Assembly: GCA_032988165.1 (NCBI GenBank)
Contig: JANTQF010000087.1
Location: forward strand, 1-64,000
From: Emmonsiellopsis sp. PD_33
Taxonomy: Eukaryota > Ascomycota > Eurotiomycetes > Onygenales > Ajellomycetaceae
Length of the DNA stretch: 64,000 nt
Direction of reading: 5' to 3'
This document shows positions 47,801-59,713 of the stretch, piece by piece. Position 1 is the first letter of the stretch; each line of letters begins with the position of its first letter. Made by a program: the position numbers and the translations under genes. Under the pieces are notes generated by a model. That model was not told where the DNA came from, made no database searches, and saw only the letters and a program-made list of their open reading frames with translations.

Positions 47801-48071
47801 CCTGTTGATAACGCGAAGAACATTCCACGACCACGGAACACATCGTGTTGTCGACCGCTAGCTGTTCTGCGAGCTTATCCCCGGCTCCTTCGTCGCCCGC
47901 CTGTCTCCGCACCCTATCCGCAGCTATCTTCGCCGCAACCTCGCATTCTCCTCCCACCGCAGCCAGCATATCTACATCTACATCCTATATTATATATATA
48001 TATCCTGCCGTTTTGCGTCCGCCGTGATCCCCCCCGTCTCGCGCGTCCGTCCAGTTCTCCCCGTCCGCACC
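41833..48071. other. Long gene-free territory upstream of the NDT80-like gene
   Basis: About 6.2 kb without a supportable gene. It has simple repeats (CCCAT units near 42940-42968, a CAA repeat at 47536-47561), TACGGAGTA nonamers (44348-44356 and, in the other orientation, 45407-45415) and a TA-rich TATA-like block at 47986-48003, 70 bp before the regulator ATG. The largest frame (46641-47219 -, 192 codons, ATG start) has no recognisable domain. The last kilobase is probably promoter and 5' leader of the regulator gene. Confidence 0.5.
47536..47561 (+). repeat. CAA microsatellite in the leader of the NDT80-like gene
   Basis: About nine CAA units, 510 bp before the ATG, probably within the promoter or 5' leader. 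CAA tracts are unstructured in RNA and are frequent in fungal leaders. Confidence 0.7.
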
Positions 48072-49903
48072 ATGGAGAGCTTCGACAGCATGGCCATGCC
48101 GTATCTCGGCAGCCCGCTGTCCATGGCCAACCTCCAGGGCGGCGACTATCTCAATGCCATGACTTCTCTCGACATGCCAGAGCATCCTCACCCTCAGAAT
48201 TACGAGCACGAGACGTTTGTTAGGTATCGTATCCCCCGATCCAGCTCCCTCTGTGCTATCTCCAAACACCCGACTAACCGCCTCCCCCTCGCAGCGGCGA
48301 CGACATTGGCTTTGTGCAGCCCCCTATACCAGCGCACTCCATGCGGCGCTTCTCCAACGGCCACTTCGACGACCCCTTTGCTGAGATGATGCCACCTTTT
48401 GAAGCCCCCCCGTCCGACCAACAAGCTGCCCAGCCTGATTCCTCCATCGACCATAACCACAAATTGCTTAGCTTTTCTATACCCATGTATAACTTTACGC
48501 TGTTGGACTATTCATTACGACGGACCTCACTCTCGTTAGCCGCGCAGCTTCACGGCATGTTCTTCCTGGCCGAATCCCTCTGGACCACCTCCCCCACCGC
48601 GGAAACCAGTGGCCCTCCCCCCATGGCCGAATTGACCTGCTACAGACGGAATCTTTTCCAAATTACGGGCTCAGTCACGCTGCCACGCACGTTGCGGTAT
48701 ATCATGACAGAGCAAGGCGACCGTATTCCCATTCTGGCGCAAGAGCTCACTGTTTCTGCCACAGAGTCCGTGGAGGGTAATCCCGTGAAGATTATCTCTG
48801 TTCCATGGAAGACCCCCGCGGCCAACGCCACGGGTCAGCCAGAAGATAAGACGGAAAAGGAGCCTCCTGCCATCCCACTGGATACCATGACAGGTCAGGA
48901 TATAGATTCAGACTATGCTACCTTCTCGATCGCCTGGAAACGACTGCAGTTCCGAATAGCCACTGCAAATAATGGCAGACGTAAGGAGCTACAGCAACAT
49001 TTCGTCGTGAGACTGAAGGTCGTGGCCACCTTGTCAACTGGCGCCAAAATATCGATATGTGAAGCCCATTCCGGACCCGTCATCGTGCGGGGTCGTAGCC
49101 CGAGAAACTTCCAATCCCGCAAAGATCTCCCCCTCAGCGGAAGCGCCGCATCGTCGAGGAAAAACGCCCAGAATCGAAATGCAAGCAACGAAGCCGCTTC
49201 CTCTCAACAAGGAGCAGGGACTAAACGGAGCAAATCTCCCCAGGAACCGCAGTCTGATCATAGTGGGAAGCATCAACCATCGACATCTTACCCAGAGTGG
49301 CCGCAACCATCAACTGGTACTACCGCTCCATTACCTACACCGACCTTTACGACCTCCACTCTGAATGGTGCAACGCCGGCATATGCGCCGTCCAGCCCAG
49401 AAGTATCTCAGCACCGCGAAAAGAGACGACGAACTAGTGTTACCGGTCCTCCGATTAGCCTTTCATTCGTTGATGATGAGTCTACGCCAGGAACCTCTGT
49501 CGCGGACCCTGGCAGCGCCAACTCCATGGTCCAACTCCCTATCAACTCATCCAGCCAACGACAACGAGAATCCGACGGCTCCCCTCCCGCTAAAGCCCAA
49601 AAACGATCCGCAGCTCCAACAAAGCGTCAACCACTGTCCCACAACCGGAACAATTCCGGCAATGTGACCATTCTAACTCAGCCGCTGCACCACCAACCTC
49701 CGTTTCCATCCCCGCATATTCTCAACCCCAACGAAGGCGCCGATCTACTCTACGAATATTTTCCGCTCGGCTTAGACGATTGGCAGGCCCCTGTCGACGC
49801 CGTTTATCGACCGCATGTCGTTCATCACACGAATATGCCCGATGATCCCAAGGCCCTCGCAGCACGGAGTCGAAGCAGGACGTATTTTGTTGGGGAGAGC
49901 TGA
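48072..49903 (+). CDS. xprG: NDT80/PhoG-family transcription factor, XprG/VIB-1 type
   Basis: Exons 48072-48223 and 48295-49903 (intron 71 bp, CTAAC branch) give 586 aa. An Ndt80 immunoglobulin-fold DNA-binding domain spans about residues 100-332: FTLLDYSLRRTSLSL, AQLHGMFFLAES, CYRRNLFQITGSVTLPRTLRY, EDKTEKEPP, LQFRIATANNGRRKELQQHF and the closing VRGRSPRNFQSRKDLPL. The C-terminal half is serine/proline-rich with basic patches (KRRRTS, KAQKR), as in activators. XprG and VIB-1 activate extracellular proteases and respond to carbon starvation, and the related RON1 controls GlcNAc genes in Trichoderma. The fit to XprG/VIB-1 is by motif memory, not alignment. It lies in the same 50 kb as the GlcNAc genes, so it is a candidate for their control. 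Confidence 0.88.
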
Positions 49904-52900
49904 TGTGTCCTCGTTTTGGAGAAATGATCTTGCATGGTTTACAATTTTGGATTCATTTTTTTTTAACTCCCTTGGTTATATATATCCTTTGGAGCGGTAA
50001 TTGGATGGTGGGGTTTGGAGCTAATCTTTTGAGGAAAGGCTTCCCTTTTCTAGTTCTCTTAATTCACGAATTTGGGCACCGGGTGGAAAATATGGGGAAA
50101 TTGGGTTTATGTTTGCCTTTTTTAATTTTTTTTATTTTTGGGGGGGGTATACCCACCTACCTATGTTTTGCTATATCGGTTATGCCGTCTCCCTTCAACT
50201 CCTGTTTTTATATCGGCACATTTTGCTTTTCTTCGTACTCCTTTTTTATTTTTCATCTTGGACAATCTGCGCGCTCTATATACCCCCCAGCATCACATAC
50301 ATCACCCATCAATCAGCAGGCACTGTGAAACAAACTCTTGATACGCAAATCAGATAACTCCCATAATACATACCTACGCACATACGCACATATTATATAC
50401 CGTGTCCACCATCAGCTCCCTCCTTACTGATTACTCGTTCCCTAAACCCCCTTCCACACGAAACAAGAAACAAGAAACGAGGAAAAAACATTACTACCTA
50501 GTTCATCGACCTAAATAATCCGCCCCCTACCCGTATCCGAGTATACCCGGGATCAATCATGATCGAAACACCCCCGCAGCATCCATCCCTTTTCGTATAA
50601 CTCATCTCCTTCCTTCACTTTTAAAGTTACTCATCCATCTCACCTCAGCTCCCATTCTTCTAAGTTCCCCGCATATCCTGCAATCTTGGGGGCTGGCCGG
50701 CCCCTGAAACATACCACCACCCACCCGCTCGCCCGCTCGCCCGCTTACGCTCGGAGCGATCTAACTTGGTAGTGGTAGTAGTTGGATAACTACATTCCGA
50801 GTTACTAGTTAACTTAGCTCCAGGACCTTGGGGTACCCCGCACCAACATACAAACAGACCCGTACACAGGAGGGAGGCTGTGATAATTTCATGCTGGGGA
50901 GTGGCTGCATCCTGGTTCTTACTCCCTAAATAAGGCATCGGCGGATTTTTTGTGTAGGCATTTGTCTGCTTTGTGTATTATCACTTGTCTATTAATATAC
51001 TGCCGTAGTAGATGGGCTCTGATCTATCTCCACCGGTGGTGCAAGTCAGTATGATAGATAGTATCTTTAGCTGAGATCCACTGATGTGATGATGAGGATT
51101 GATAACTATCGGGAGTTATTTTTATTTAGCTAGCCCTTTCTTTCTATGGTTATTCGAGAAGGTAGGTGCTCTTATCTTTTTTCATTTCTCTTATCATCAT
51201 AGATCTACCTACTTACATAGCCGCCGCATATCAGACGACGAATATAATCAACTATTAATCTGATAGCAATGTTAATGTTATCTTGCAAAAAACCCAGCAC
51301 CCTGCATAAAATGACTGCGTGCTACGAAAATGTCAGCCCCAAGAATTAGTTACACAGTTTTGTCAACTATCCAGCTAAGTCCAATATAATAATTAGCATT
51401 TCAATCATGACACAAAAGCACAGCGGCTGAAAAGTACCACTCCATCTAACCTGACATGGTAGTAATAAGAAAGATATCTAAGATTATGAACTAACCCCCC
51501 CTTTCTCTCCTCACACCTCATTTTCCTCTCATCTTGCTGACTGACCCCTTTACATGCATACTGTTAGATAAACTCCTCCATGCCTGTCCGTGCCCCACTA
51601 ATAATCTGACCTGGAGGATTACCTACTAGCCTTCGGTATTTCTCCGATATTGATGGATAACTAGGCCCGGGCAAGCAGCTCTGGTTAACTAGTTAAGTAC
51701 ATAGCTAGGCCTGCTTCTTTACGGCGCTTTTATTGTGGCACACAGACGAGACAAGACACACCCACACACACACACATCACACACATGCACTATCTATGTA
51801 ATGGATATTTTCAACAGTTTGTATTTTATTGCAAGAAGGATCACTGTGCATTTCTCTCCTGTAGACCCCGCCATGCCATGTTCCTGTCTTGCCTCCCATC
51901 CTTTCCATTAACCCAGTAATTAATAGAGACCAAGACCCCCCCATCCCCTGCCCCCTAGCAGGCACTCCCAGCTACGGCCATGCATGGCATGCATAACCAC
52001 ACGAGGCCAAAGCACCATGGATTCCCATGTGTGTTAGTTATCAGATCAATAAGATAATGTCTGTTGTTCCGGTTCCGGATGCGTGTATTAAGTATGTGTA
52101 ATGTACGTGCATACATAACTACCGAGCTTGACCGACAGGCTATTCGTCGTCTATTTGTGAGAGACTGCTTCCAGAAACTTCCGTAGTTTATCTATCTCTA
52201 TGCTGTATAACTAATGAATGATATAGCATGGCACGCGGTGGACACAAAATCAGCATGGGGACAGCTGTAGTAACTACTAATAATAGTAAGAATATGTCCG
52301 TATGGGTGGTGGTGGTTGGTTTGGTTTCGGGGGACACCGGCATGTCGACAGCTAGTGAGGTATATCAGAGATGGCTAGGATATATCAGGATGATAGGGGT
52401 GTGTCGGGGGAGTCCGATGTGTGGAAATGGTATTTTATAAGAGGAAATTACTAGCTTTGTATTTAGAAAACATTGAGGCATTCACCAAAATAATTTTGGC
52501 CAATGGGACATTAAGGAAAAGAAATACTGTGGTACATACTCTTTTAATTGGCTGGGAACCTTATTTTAGCATTTCACTTAAATTCAGGTTGCACCAATGG
52601 AAACTCAACACAATGACTTTTATTACCAAACTATCTAATCTATATACACTGTGTACAGCTGTATGGGTATATAGATGCTGGCCATGCTACAAAAAATTAT
52701 GTGATTGAATTGGCTTTTGCTTTTCATGTTTTTTTAATTGAGAAATCCGACTTCGCCTTATGTATATAGTCTATCTTTTTGAAGATGACAACCAAGGGCG
52801 AAGCATAGCAGTTGAGGACTCCATGACCCTCCCTGCTGAGCACTGGCTTCGGCCAGAGCCACGGCGCAAGAATATGCAATTTGGAGTAAATTGACGAACT

Positions 52901-52943
52901 AGGGTGCAAACGCTCTTTTTTTTGATCCGTCAGAAAGTCATCC
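49904..52943. other. Gene-free region downstream of the NDT80-like gene
   Basis: Three kilobases, T-rich after the stop (49904-50300), then mixed AT-rich DNA with a CA repeat near 51755-51780. Both neighbours end toward this region, so it holds terminators, not known promoters. No frame has recognisable content. Confidence 0.55.
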
Positions 52944-54468
52944 TTAGGAAGCTGTACGTTGACATTTTGCCTTGTGCTCTTTGTAATGGGCGACCTGACA
53001 TGTCCGTCCGCAGTACATAACTGCTTTGCACCTCCCGCATGCCATCAACCGCACAGAGTCCTTTCCGCAATTCGCGCATCGCGCCGGCGCCAATAACGAC
53101 GAACCCTTCTCATTTCCACTTCCGCTCTCCACCGCCGCTAACATATCCTCCGCTCTCTTTCTCGCCAATCTCAACACCCGCTGTTCGCCCAAGCTAACGT
53201 GCGCCGCCGCCCATGCATTCCCTCCCGAGGGATAGACGTCCTCCGCAAGTTGCTCTCCTAACTCTTCCAGTTGAGTTCCGAAACTATCTAGAAGAGCGCG
53301 GAACGATTCTATCAGAGACTGCAGAACTTGCACTTCGTTGGAATCGCTGATTTTCTCGTGTTTAGGATCGACTTGCTGAAGGGCTATGGTGTTGAGATCC
53401 GATTCCTTTGCTCGCTGAATACGGAGGTATTGGAGGACATTTTTTGGGAGCGGATCAGTGAGAGTGAGGGAGATGGTAGAGGTCAAATTGAGTCCAGCTG
53501 ATTCCCAGAGCTTACGCTTTTCCTCGAAAAATGGCGCCATAGGGTGTGTTTCAAGAACGAGTTCATAGTTGTCGTTAGGATTACTGGGTATGACGAAGCC
53601 ATAGAGACGTAAAAGGCGATTATTTGGAACAGACCCGTAATAGATAAACACCTGAAAGAATACTCCCCATGTAAGCGCACAAATTGGTAACATCAGGAAG
53701 CAAGACGAACAGACCTGATCTCCGGCTTCGTAGTCTTTCCCCGCAAGGATAGAGAGGTTTCCAGACAAGGGATCGTAGGCGTGACACTGCCTAACGTCGG
53801 ATGAATGGTTTAACATATCCGCGAAGGGTGCCATAAGTCGAATCGATTTTCCATCAGGCAGTACAAAATCCATCGCCCGACTCCACACGGTGCAAAGTGC
53901 CCACTTGTACTAGAAGGGCGGGAAAGAAGCGTTATTAGTTGCCGATTCACAATATCCGTCACACGCGTATAATACCTACATCTTCGATGGTGAATTTGCT
54001 GAGTGGAAGAAGCTCTCGATGCCGGATAAGCAGGCGCACGATTAATGCCTTGTAATCGTCCTGGATGCATCGCCCCAGCTGCTTCGTGAGGGCGTAGAGT
54101 GAAGTTCCAGCGCAGACTTCCAACTCATCCTCCGTAAAAAAGATACTTGAAGAGTAGCTCTTGGGTAGCGCCGCCAAATGGCTTCGCAGGCCATCGTATC
54201 CTGACTCGCGCGATCGGACGAAGAGAATATAAGTAGCCAAGGTGTCGTCAACAGACAATGGCGGCTGCGCAGAGCGAAGGGCTGGCCCAAGAAGAGGATC
54301 AGCATATGCGTGTTCGACTGTCCAGAGAACGTCAGATGGAATGGTGAGAATCCTTTCTCCTTCCTCGAAACGCTGTAGCGTTTTGACACCCCGCCCAATG
54401 CCTGGGAAATCGGCCAGCTCCAGCGCTTCCAAGCCTACCGCTCCGGACTGTTTCAGCCAGCCTTCCAT
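52944..54468 (-). CDS. SET-domain protein with C-terminal MYND zinc finger
   Basis: Exons 54468-53980, 53909-53715 and 53651-52944 (introns 70 and 63 bp, both phase 0) give 463 aa. The SET domain is the split SETD3/Rkm/Rubisco-LSMT kind: FPGIGRGVKTLQRFEEGE near the N-terminus, an insert domain, then ADMLNHSS and VFIYYGSVPNNRLLRLYGFV. An LSMT-type helical substrate-binding region follows. The last ~38 residues are a MYND zinc finger (CANCG, MACGRCK, MYCGRTC, HKAKC). It probably methylates lysine in a non-histone protein; substrate unknown. In SMYD proteins the MYND finger is inserted in the SET domain, whereas here it is at the C-terminus. Nothing links it to its neighbours. Confidence 0.88.
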
Positions 54469-54712
54469 GGCATTAGATCAGAGAGCGCCTGAGTGAAGAA
54501 GCAATAGGTCTGGCCTAAGCTTTTCGCTGTGGGGGGGATTTGGGACTTTTCATTCCAAGGAGAGCACAAACCCCGCTGCCAGCCCAAATAACAAAATCGG
54601 GGCGAAACAAAGGAATTGATATCTACAGGGATAGGTTGACCGTTGATCGACAGGGAAATAAAAATACACCAAGGTAAATTATACATCGAATTACAGAGAG
54701 CCTGCCTAACTG

Positions 54713-54955
54713 CTTCCATCTCTTATTAGATTCTCTTTATAATAAGGATGTCTTTACTTATTAAATGCAGTATAGAGATGCATATAAGTGAAGATATGAT
54801 TAGCTAGCAGTAGGAGATCTCTATACATGAGATCTCTACTTAGCCAGCAGTGAGTTAGGCCACATCCAGGCAGTACTTAGGCATGGCTCTGTAATTCTAT
54901 GTATAGTTTACACTTAGTGTATTTCTGCTTCCCTGTAGATAGCCAACCTATCCCC
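54713..54955. repeat. AT-rich block with inverted repeat, possible solo LTR
   Basis: About 240 bp richer in A+T than its flanks. It contains an imperfect hairpin, GGAGATCTC / GAGATCTCT near 54810-54838, flanked by GCTAGCAG and TAGCCAGC. The look is that of a mutated LTR or MITE, but I found no matching copy in the window and no target duplication. Confidence 0.3.
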
Positions 54956-55227
54956 CGGCCAGTAGATATCAATCGCTCATTTGGGCGCGGGAGATGGAAT
55001 GAGGGAGAAAGAGGACGAGGCAGTGCGTGGTTGTTCGTGGTCATTCGTGGGAGCGAGGCTGGGTTTTTATAGATCGTCTGGTGTCATTGAGGCGGCGTGA
55101 GTCTTGAGATGCTGCAAAAGCGGCGATCGAGGCGCTATGCCGCAGCGGGAATAGCGCACAGCGCGGACCAAAGACTTGACTATCCGACACAACGTCTACG
55201 ATATATAAAATATCCATATATCCATCT

Positions 55228-57280
55228 CTACCAAAGCTTGAAGTAAGCTCCAAAGCGCCGCCACCTGGGGCGTGAGTAATAGTTGTCCAGCATGATGATT
55301 TCCTCCGCCGGCAAAGGACGGTACCCAGTCACAATATCCGCAGTGGCCGGGTCCACGAGTTTCGTCCGCATACCAAGTTTATATATGATTGTGAATGCGA
55401 CTATGAGAACCATCCCGATAAAATATTCGAAGAAGTTTTGCGCCCGGGCTCGTGGAGATTGATCCTCCTATTTTCCGAATTGTCAGTGGGTTGTCTGTAT
55501 CTGAGTGGAGAAGATAGGTAGACATATTTCTACGGCAGAACGTACCTTTGTGCTGACTATTGCCGCATAAAAAGCGCATATCATGTAAAATACAGCCGTG
55601 ATGAGGAGCCAGATCGGAGCAACTCGCCCGGCGGATGACTTCCATGCATATGGTGCCTTCCAATAAGCGCTCTCCTGCACATTCAATGCCTGGTGGAATC
55701 GGAATGAAGTCGTTCCAACGATTATCCAGACACAGAAAATGGCCGCGCTACTGATATTGATCAGCCAGTTCAGACCGCTAGTGGTACTTTCTACAAGCAC
55801 TGTTAGCAATGGGACAGTACTAGTAATGGAATACCGAAACAGCAAGAATGGGGCATACTTTCAAGGTTCAAATATGAGAGACCCCAGCCTACAACAACCC
55901 CTATTGCCAATGTCCACCGTGGTCGTCCCTGGTCATCGACCTTTGCCAGGAACTCGGGAATTAATCGTTGGTGGGCGAGTGTTCGCAGGATTCGAGAGCC
56001 CATATAGATGTATTCTGCTGTCAGTGCAAGGATGGATAGGATGATGCACACGGTGATAATATCGGCAACGGCTGGGATCCCAGCCTCTCTCACCGCAATG
56101 ACAAATGGTGATGCAGCGACACCTGTTCCTCCTAATAGGTTAGGATTGTCTGAACGCACAAGAAGCGTAACGAATACGATGCAGCTGGAATATACTGTGG
56201 CGACACGGACAGGAACAATCTTCGCAGCCTGGGACAGGGAGAATCGGGGCGTCTCGGTTTCGCCTGCAATGATTCCCATGAAAAGTTGGGCACCCATTGC
56301 CCAAATGGCCAGAAGACAACTGCGTCCAAACCCCCCAAAACCGTTCTTAAAGGCCGGGAGTTCCGTCCATGTCTCGCCATGGTGTGCGTAACCCGTAGGC
56401 CCAGCGCCGCAGACCAGAGCCAACGAAACGCAGATTATGAACAGAAACGCAAACAGCTTGGCTATACTAGTGATGTACTCAAACCAGGCAAACACGCGGT
56501 TGGGGAGAAAGAATAAAACACTGCTCGCAAACATGAAGATGGTTACTGCTGGCAGTCAGAAAGGGGCCAATTGCACTAGGATGGACAAAAGTACGTACTC
56601 AGAGCAGCGGGGGGAATAGCATTATCGGTATTCCAAAGCCCAACAAGAATGACAAACATTGCCGATTCTGAGGCCACAATGGCAGTCAGACCTGTGTGAG
56701 TTGCATGTGAGTTTATGCGAGCCCCTTGTTGGGCGACATTAGCCAAAGGACAAACGTACTCAGCCACTCCGCGAATCCAACTCCAAAAGCCAAGGCTGGA
56801 TCGAGCCAGCGCCCAGCATAATCCACAAAATTTCCAGAGGTCGGGAACATGATCGTCATCTCAGCAATGGTTTGCACCATGGCCCAGACGGTTGTAGCTG
56901 CCAGGAGGTATGAGAGAACCATCGTTCCGGGACCACCCTCCGCCAGAGCCTTGCCTATACCGACGAAGAGGCCAGCACCAATGTTGGCTCCCAAACTGAT
57001 AATCTGTTTTTTCGAGAATCAGTACCAAGAGTCCAGGCGGGGGGAGGCGTGGAGGTCATTTTACATGAACATGTCGAGGGCTGAATGACCGTTTGAATTT
57101 CCCGTTTCTATCGTCATGCTCCTGAGCTTTCGCGAACTCCACCGCGTCGACAATGCTCCTGTTTGTAATCGAGATTCCGTCCCCTGCATCATCATGCTCG
57201 GTCGTTGGATTCATGTCTTCGCGGTACTCCGTACAAACGCAGCTTTGAACAGTAGAAAAATATGGCCCAGAGGGATCCAT
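55228..57280 (-). CDS. Amino-acid permease (APC superfamily, fungal YAT/AAP type)
   Basis: Six exons: 57280-57065, 57003-56760, 56691-56599, 56548-55859, 55790-55546 and 55467-55228; 575 aa. A hydrophilic N-terminus ends in RHVH, then comes the first membrane segment with the family motif SLGANIGAGLFVGIGKAL. About 12 hydrophobic segments follow, including the conserved GETETPRFS and EYIYMGSRILRTLAHQ loops. It should be a plasma-membrane amino-acid:proton symporter; the substrate is unknown. A second in-frame ATG at 57301 would add seven residues. A TACTCCGTA nonamer falls inside exon 1 (57225-57233). The gene has the same direction as the GH28 gene upstream of it. Confidence 0.92.
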
Positions 57281-58244
57281 TGGGGAGGCCACAAGGCACA
57301 TATATACACGGTAGATAGAGGATTCTCCATCTTTTCTAGCCGTTTATCAATTTCCTAGAGAAGGACGGCTTTCTCCATGCTCTCCCCACTTCTGCCAGAC
57401 AGACAGAAGCGCTGCGTGGGGCAGATAAGGCATTACCCCGAAAGCTGGAGAGAGATATACCCGACTGACAGCGGGAGACACTGTGGAGTCTGTCTGATAT
57501 CAGACAAAGAACTAGTTATCCAGATGCATCCTCATCAAGCCTTTCTTTTCTAGCCAATATTATGGAATAATGGAAAAGGACAGTCATGGTTCCTCCTTTG
57601 AGGAAGCAACCGATACTCGGTAGAGGGACGGGAATAGGGGATGATCTCAAGCGGGGAAGCTATCACTAACTAGGGCTAAGGGAGGTAAAAAATGGAGCTT
57701 AGCTCTCAGCCCCTCCGGTAACTAATTGGAGGGATACACTTTGTGCGTGGGATTTGGAGGAGCTAAGATTATCCAATTATCATTCTAGGTTTATCTGAAC
57801 ATTGATATAAAAAACGACAATTGAACAACCCATATTCGGTATTACTATGGCCTGTAGCTCATCCCAAAAGTGGGGGGGGATGTGTAGAATATTGCATAGC
57901 TGCCTTTAAATGTGATATTAACACATCTGCTATCTGTATCGTAGGTGAGAAAGGGCTCATGACATAAAATGGAGGATAGTATGGAGACATTTAACCATGT
58001 TATAGAAACGTTCTTGGTTCTCAGTCACCGGAGCGGAATTCAAAAACGAGTTGTTAAGAATCCTAGAATGGCAATGCAGACAGCCCCCAAAATGGCAACA
58101 AGTGAGACTCGACGAAATGTTCCTTTGCGCAGAAGCAATCCATCCCTTTCCCCCTTTCTGAACATGATCTTCCGGGGGGACAACAAAACTATTTCTGCCC
58201 TACCCCCCTTGCCCCCCAGCAAGAACAATATAAAAGAAAGGCCA
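57281..58244. promoter_or_regulatory. Upstream region of the amino-acid permease gene
   Basis: About 960 bp between the permease start and the 3' end of the GH28 gene, both minus strand. It must hold the permease promoter. The frame at 57969-58484 (+) overlaps the GH28 gene on the opposite strand and is not credited. Confidence 0.5.
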
Positions 58245-59713
58245 TCAAGCCGGCCCATCCAATTCCTGCGGCCAATTTCCCGGACAAGACCTCGAACACG
58301 GCAGTCCAGAATCCGCCTGGTTGGCAATATTCGAACACAGATACTCCACCTCCCCCTCATCCAAGGTCGTAATATCAAAATCAACAAATCTCAAATTCTG
58401 GCCCGGCGCCGACGCGCTACAATGTATCCCCGCACCAACATTATACCTCGCCGTGCCCCTAATATTTTCCCACGTAATATCTGAAATCGGGAGACGGGAG
58501 CCATCGCAATTTTGGCCCGAATATATGCAGGGCGAGATATAGATGGGCTGGTTGACGTCGCTGAATTCGATGTTTCGAAAGGTTATGTTCTTCACGTACC
58601 CACCGTTTGCCGGGTAGGTCTTGATCCAGGCGGCGTTGCTGCTGTGGTTTAGGCGGATGTTTTCGAAGAGGACGTTCTCGACGTAGTCGATTGCGTTGTT
58701 GCCGATGGATCCGATTACCATGGCGCCGGACTCGTAGCAGGTTATGTCGCTGACGTGGATGTTTGTGCTGTTCCCTTTTGCAGAGATGCAGTCCTGTGGT
58801 TATGCGTGCTCTTGTATTAGTGTTTGTGACTGTTTTTTTATGTGAGTATCGGGCCGGGTAAAGGGGGAAGAAAGGGGTAGCAGGAGAGAGGAAAAGAGAC
58901 GGGAAAATAGCCATTGCTCATACATCGCCGCTGGTAACCGTCCAGTTAGAGATTCTGACGTTATTAGAGTTCCATGTATTTGTCCCGTCAGTGTTGACAG
59001 TCGACCATTGGGAGTTGGAGGTCGCATTCATGTCAAGATTGGTCATGGTGATGTTATCCGAATATGCGATGAACGTGTGCCTATACCAAAGCCATCGTGT
59101 CAGACAACCATATCAATATTCCAGGTCGCACCATCACTCCTATCAAAATACAACAAAACCATAAAAAACAGGGGGTAAGGGTTCTCCCTAACCAGAACTG
59201 CGGTTGTATCCACTTAATCCCATCAACAAGCACATTCCTCGCCTCCCACAACGTGAACGAAATTGGACGCCCATTCTGATTCCCCTGGTTCTTATTCTGG
59301 TCATACCACAGCTGGCCGTTCCCATCAAAAAGCGCCTGGTAGTGTCCCCGGATCGTGAAATTATCCCCGCCCAGTCTCCACGCCGTCGAGCGGCCCGAAT
59401 ACTCGACCGAAATGCTGTTGGAGAGCCAGTACTGGATATCCGTGCTCCAGATAAAGGTCCCGTAGATGTTTACCTCGCAGTTGGAGATATCCCGGATATC
59501 CATGACACGTTGGATGGAATACGTCCCCGTTTCGAAGTTGATGATGCCATCCTGGCCGCACTGCAAGAAAGCATCGACGACTTGGACCGAGTCGTCTTGA
59601 TCCCCGCCAAGGGGGGTGACGGTGCAGGTTGACCCTTCTTTGACTACATCTGCGAAAGTGGGCTGGAAGAGTAACTGAAGAAGTAATAGGATCGAGAAGC
59701 CTGTGAAATGCAT
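58245..59713 (-). CDS. GH28 pectinase (exopolygalacturonase-like)
   Basis: Exons 59713-59193, 59080-58924 and 58793-58245 give 408 aa with a signal peptide of about 22 residues. The parallel beta-helix marks of GH28 are there: the NTDG block (STVNTDGTNTW) and the double aspartate (SGDDCIS), which is rebuilt across an exon junction. The other two usual motifs are altered: the GHG position reads SGAMVIGSIG with no histidine, and RIK reads WIK (AAWIKTYP). This pattern belongs to a GH28 subgroup of exo-acting enzymes as far as I remember, so the substrate may be a rhamnogalacturonan or xylogalacturonan part of pectin. ATG at 59713 is preferred to 59734 because it begins directly with the signal peptide. 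Confidence 0.88.

Noticed and set aside
47573..48223. 216-codon plus-strand frame
   Set aside because: Does not begin with ATG and overlaps exon 1 of the NDT80-like gene in another frame; CT-rich leader translated by chance.
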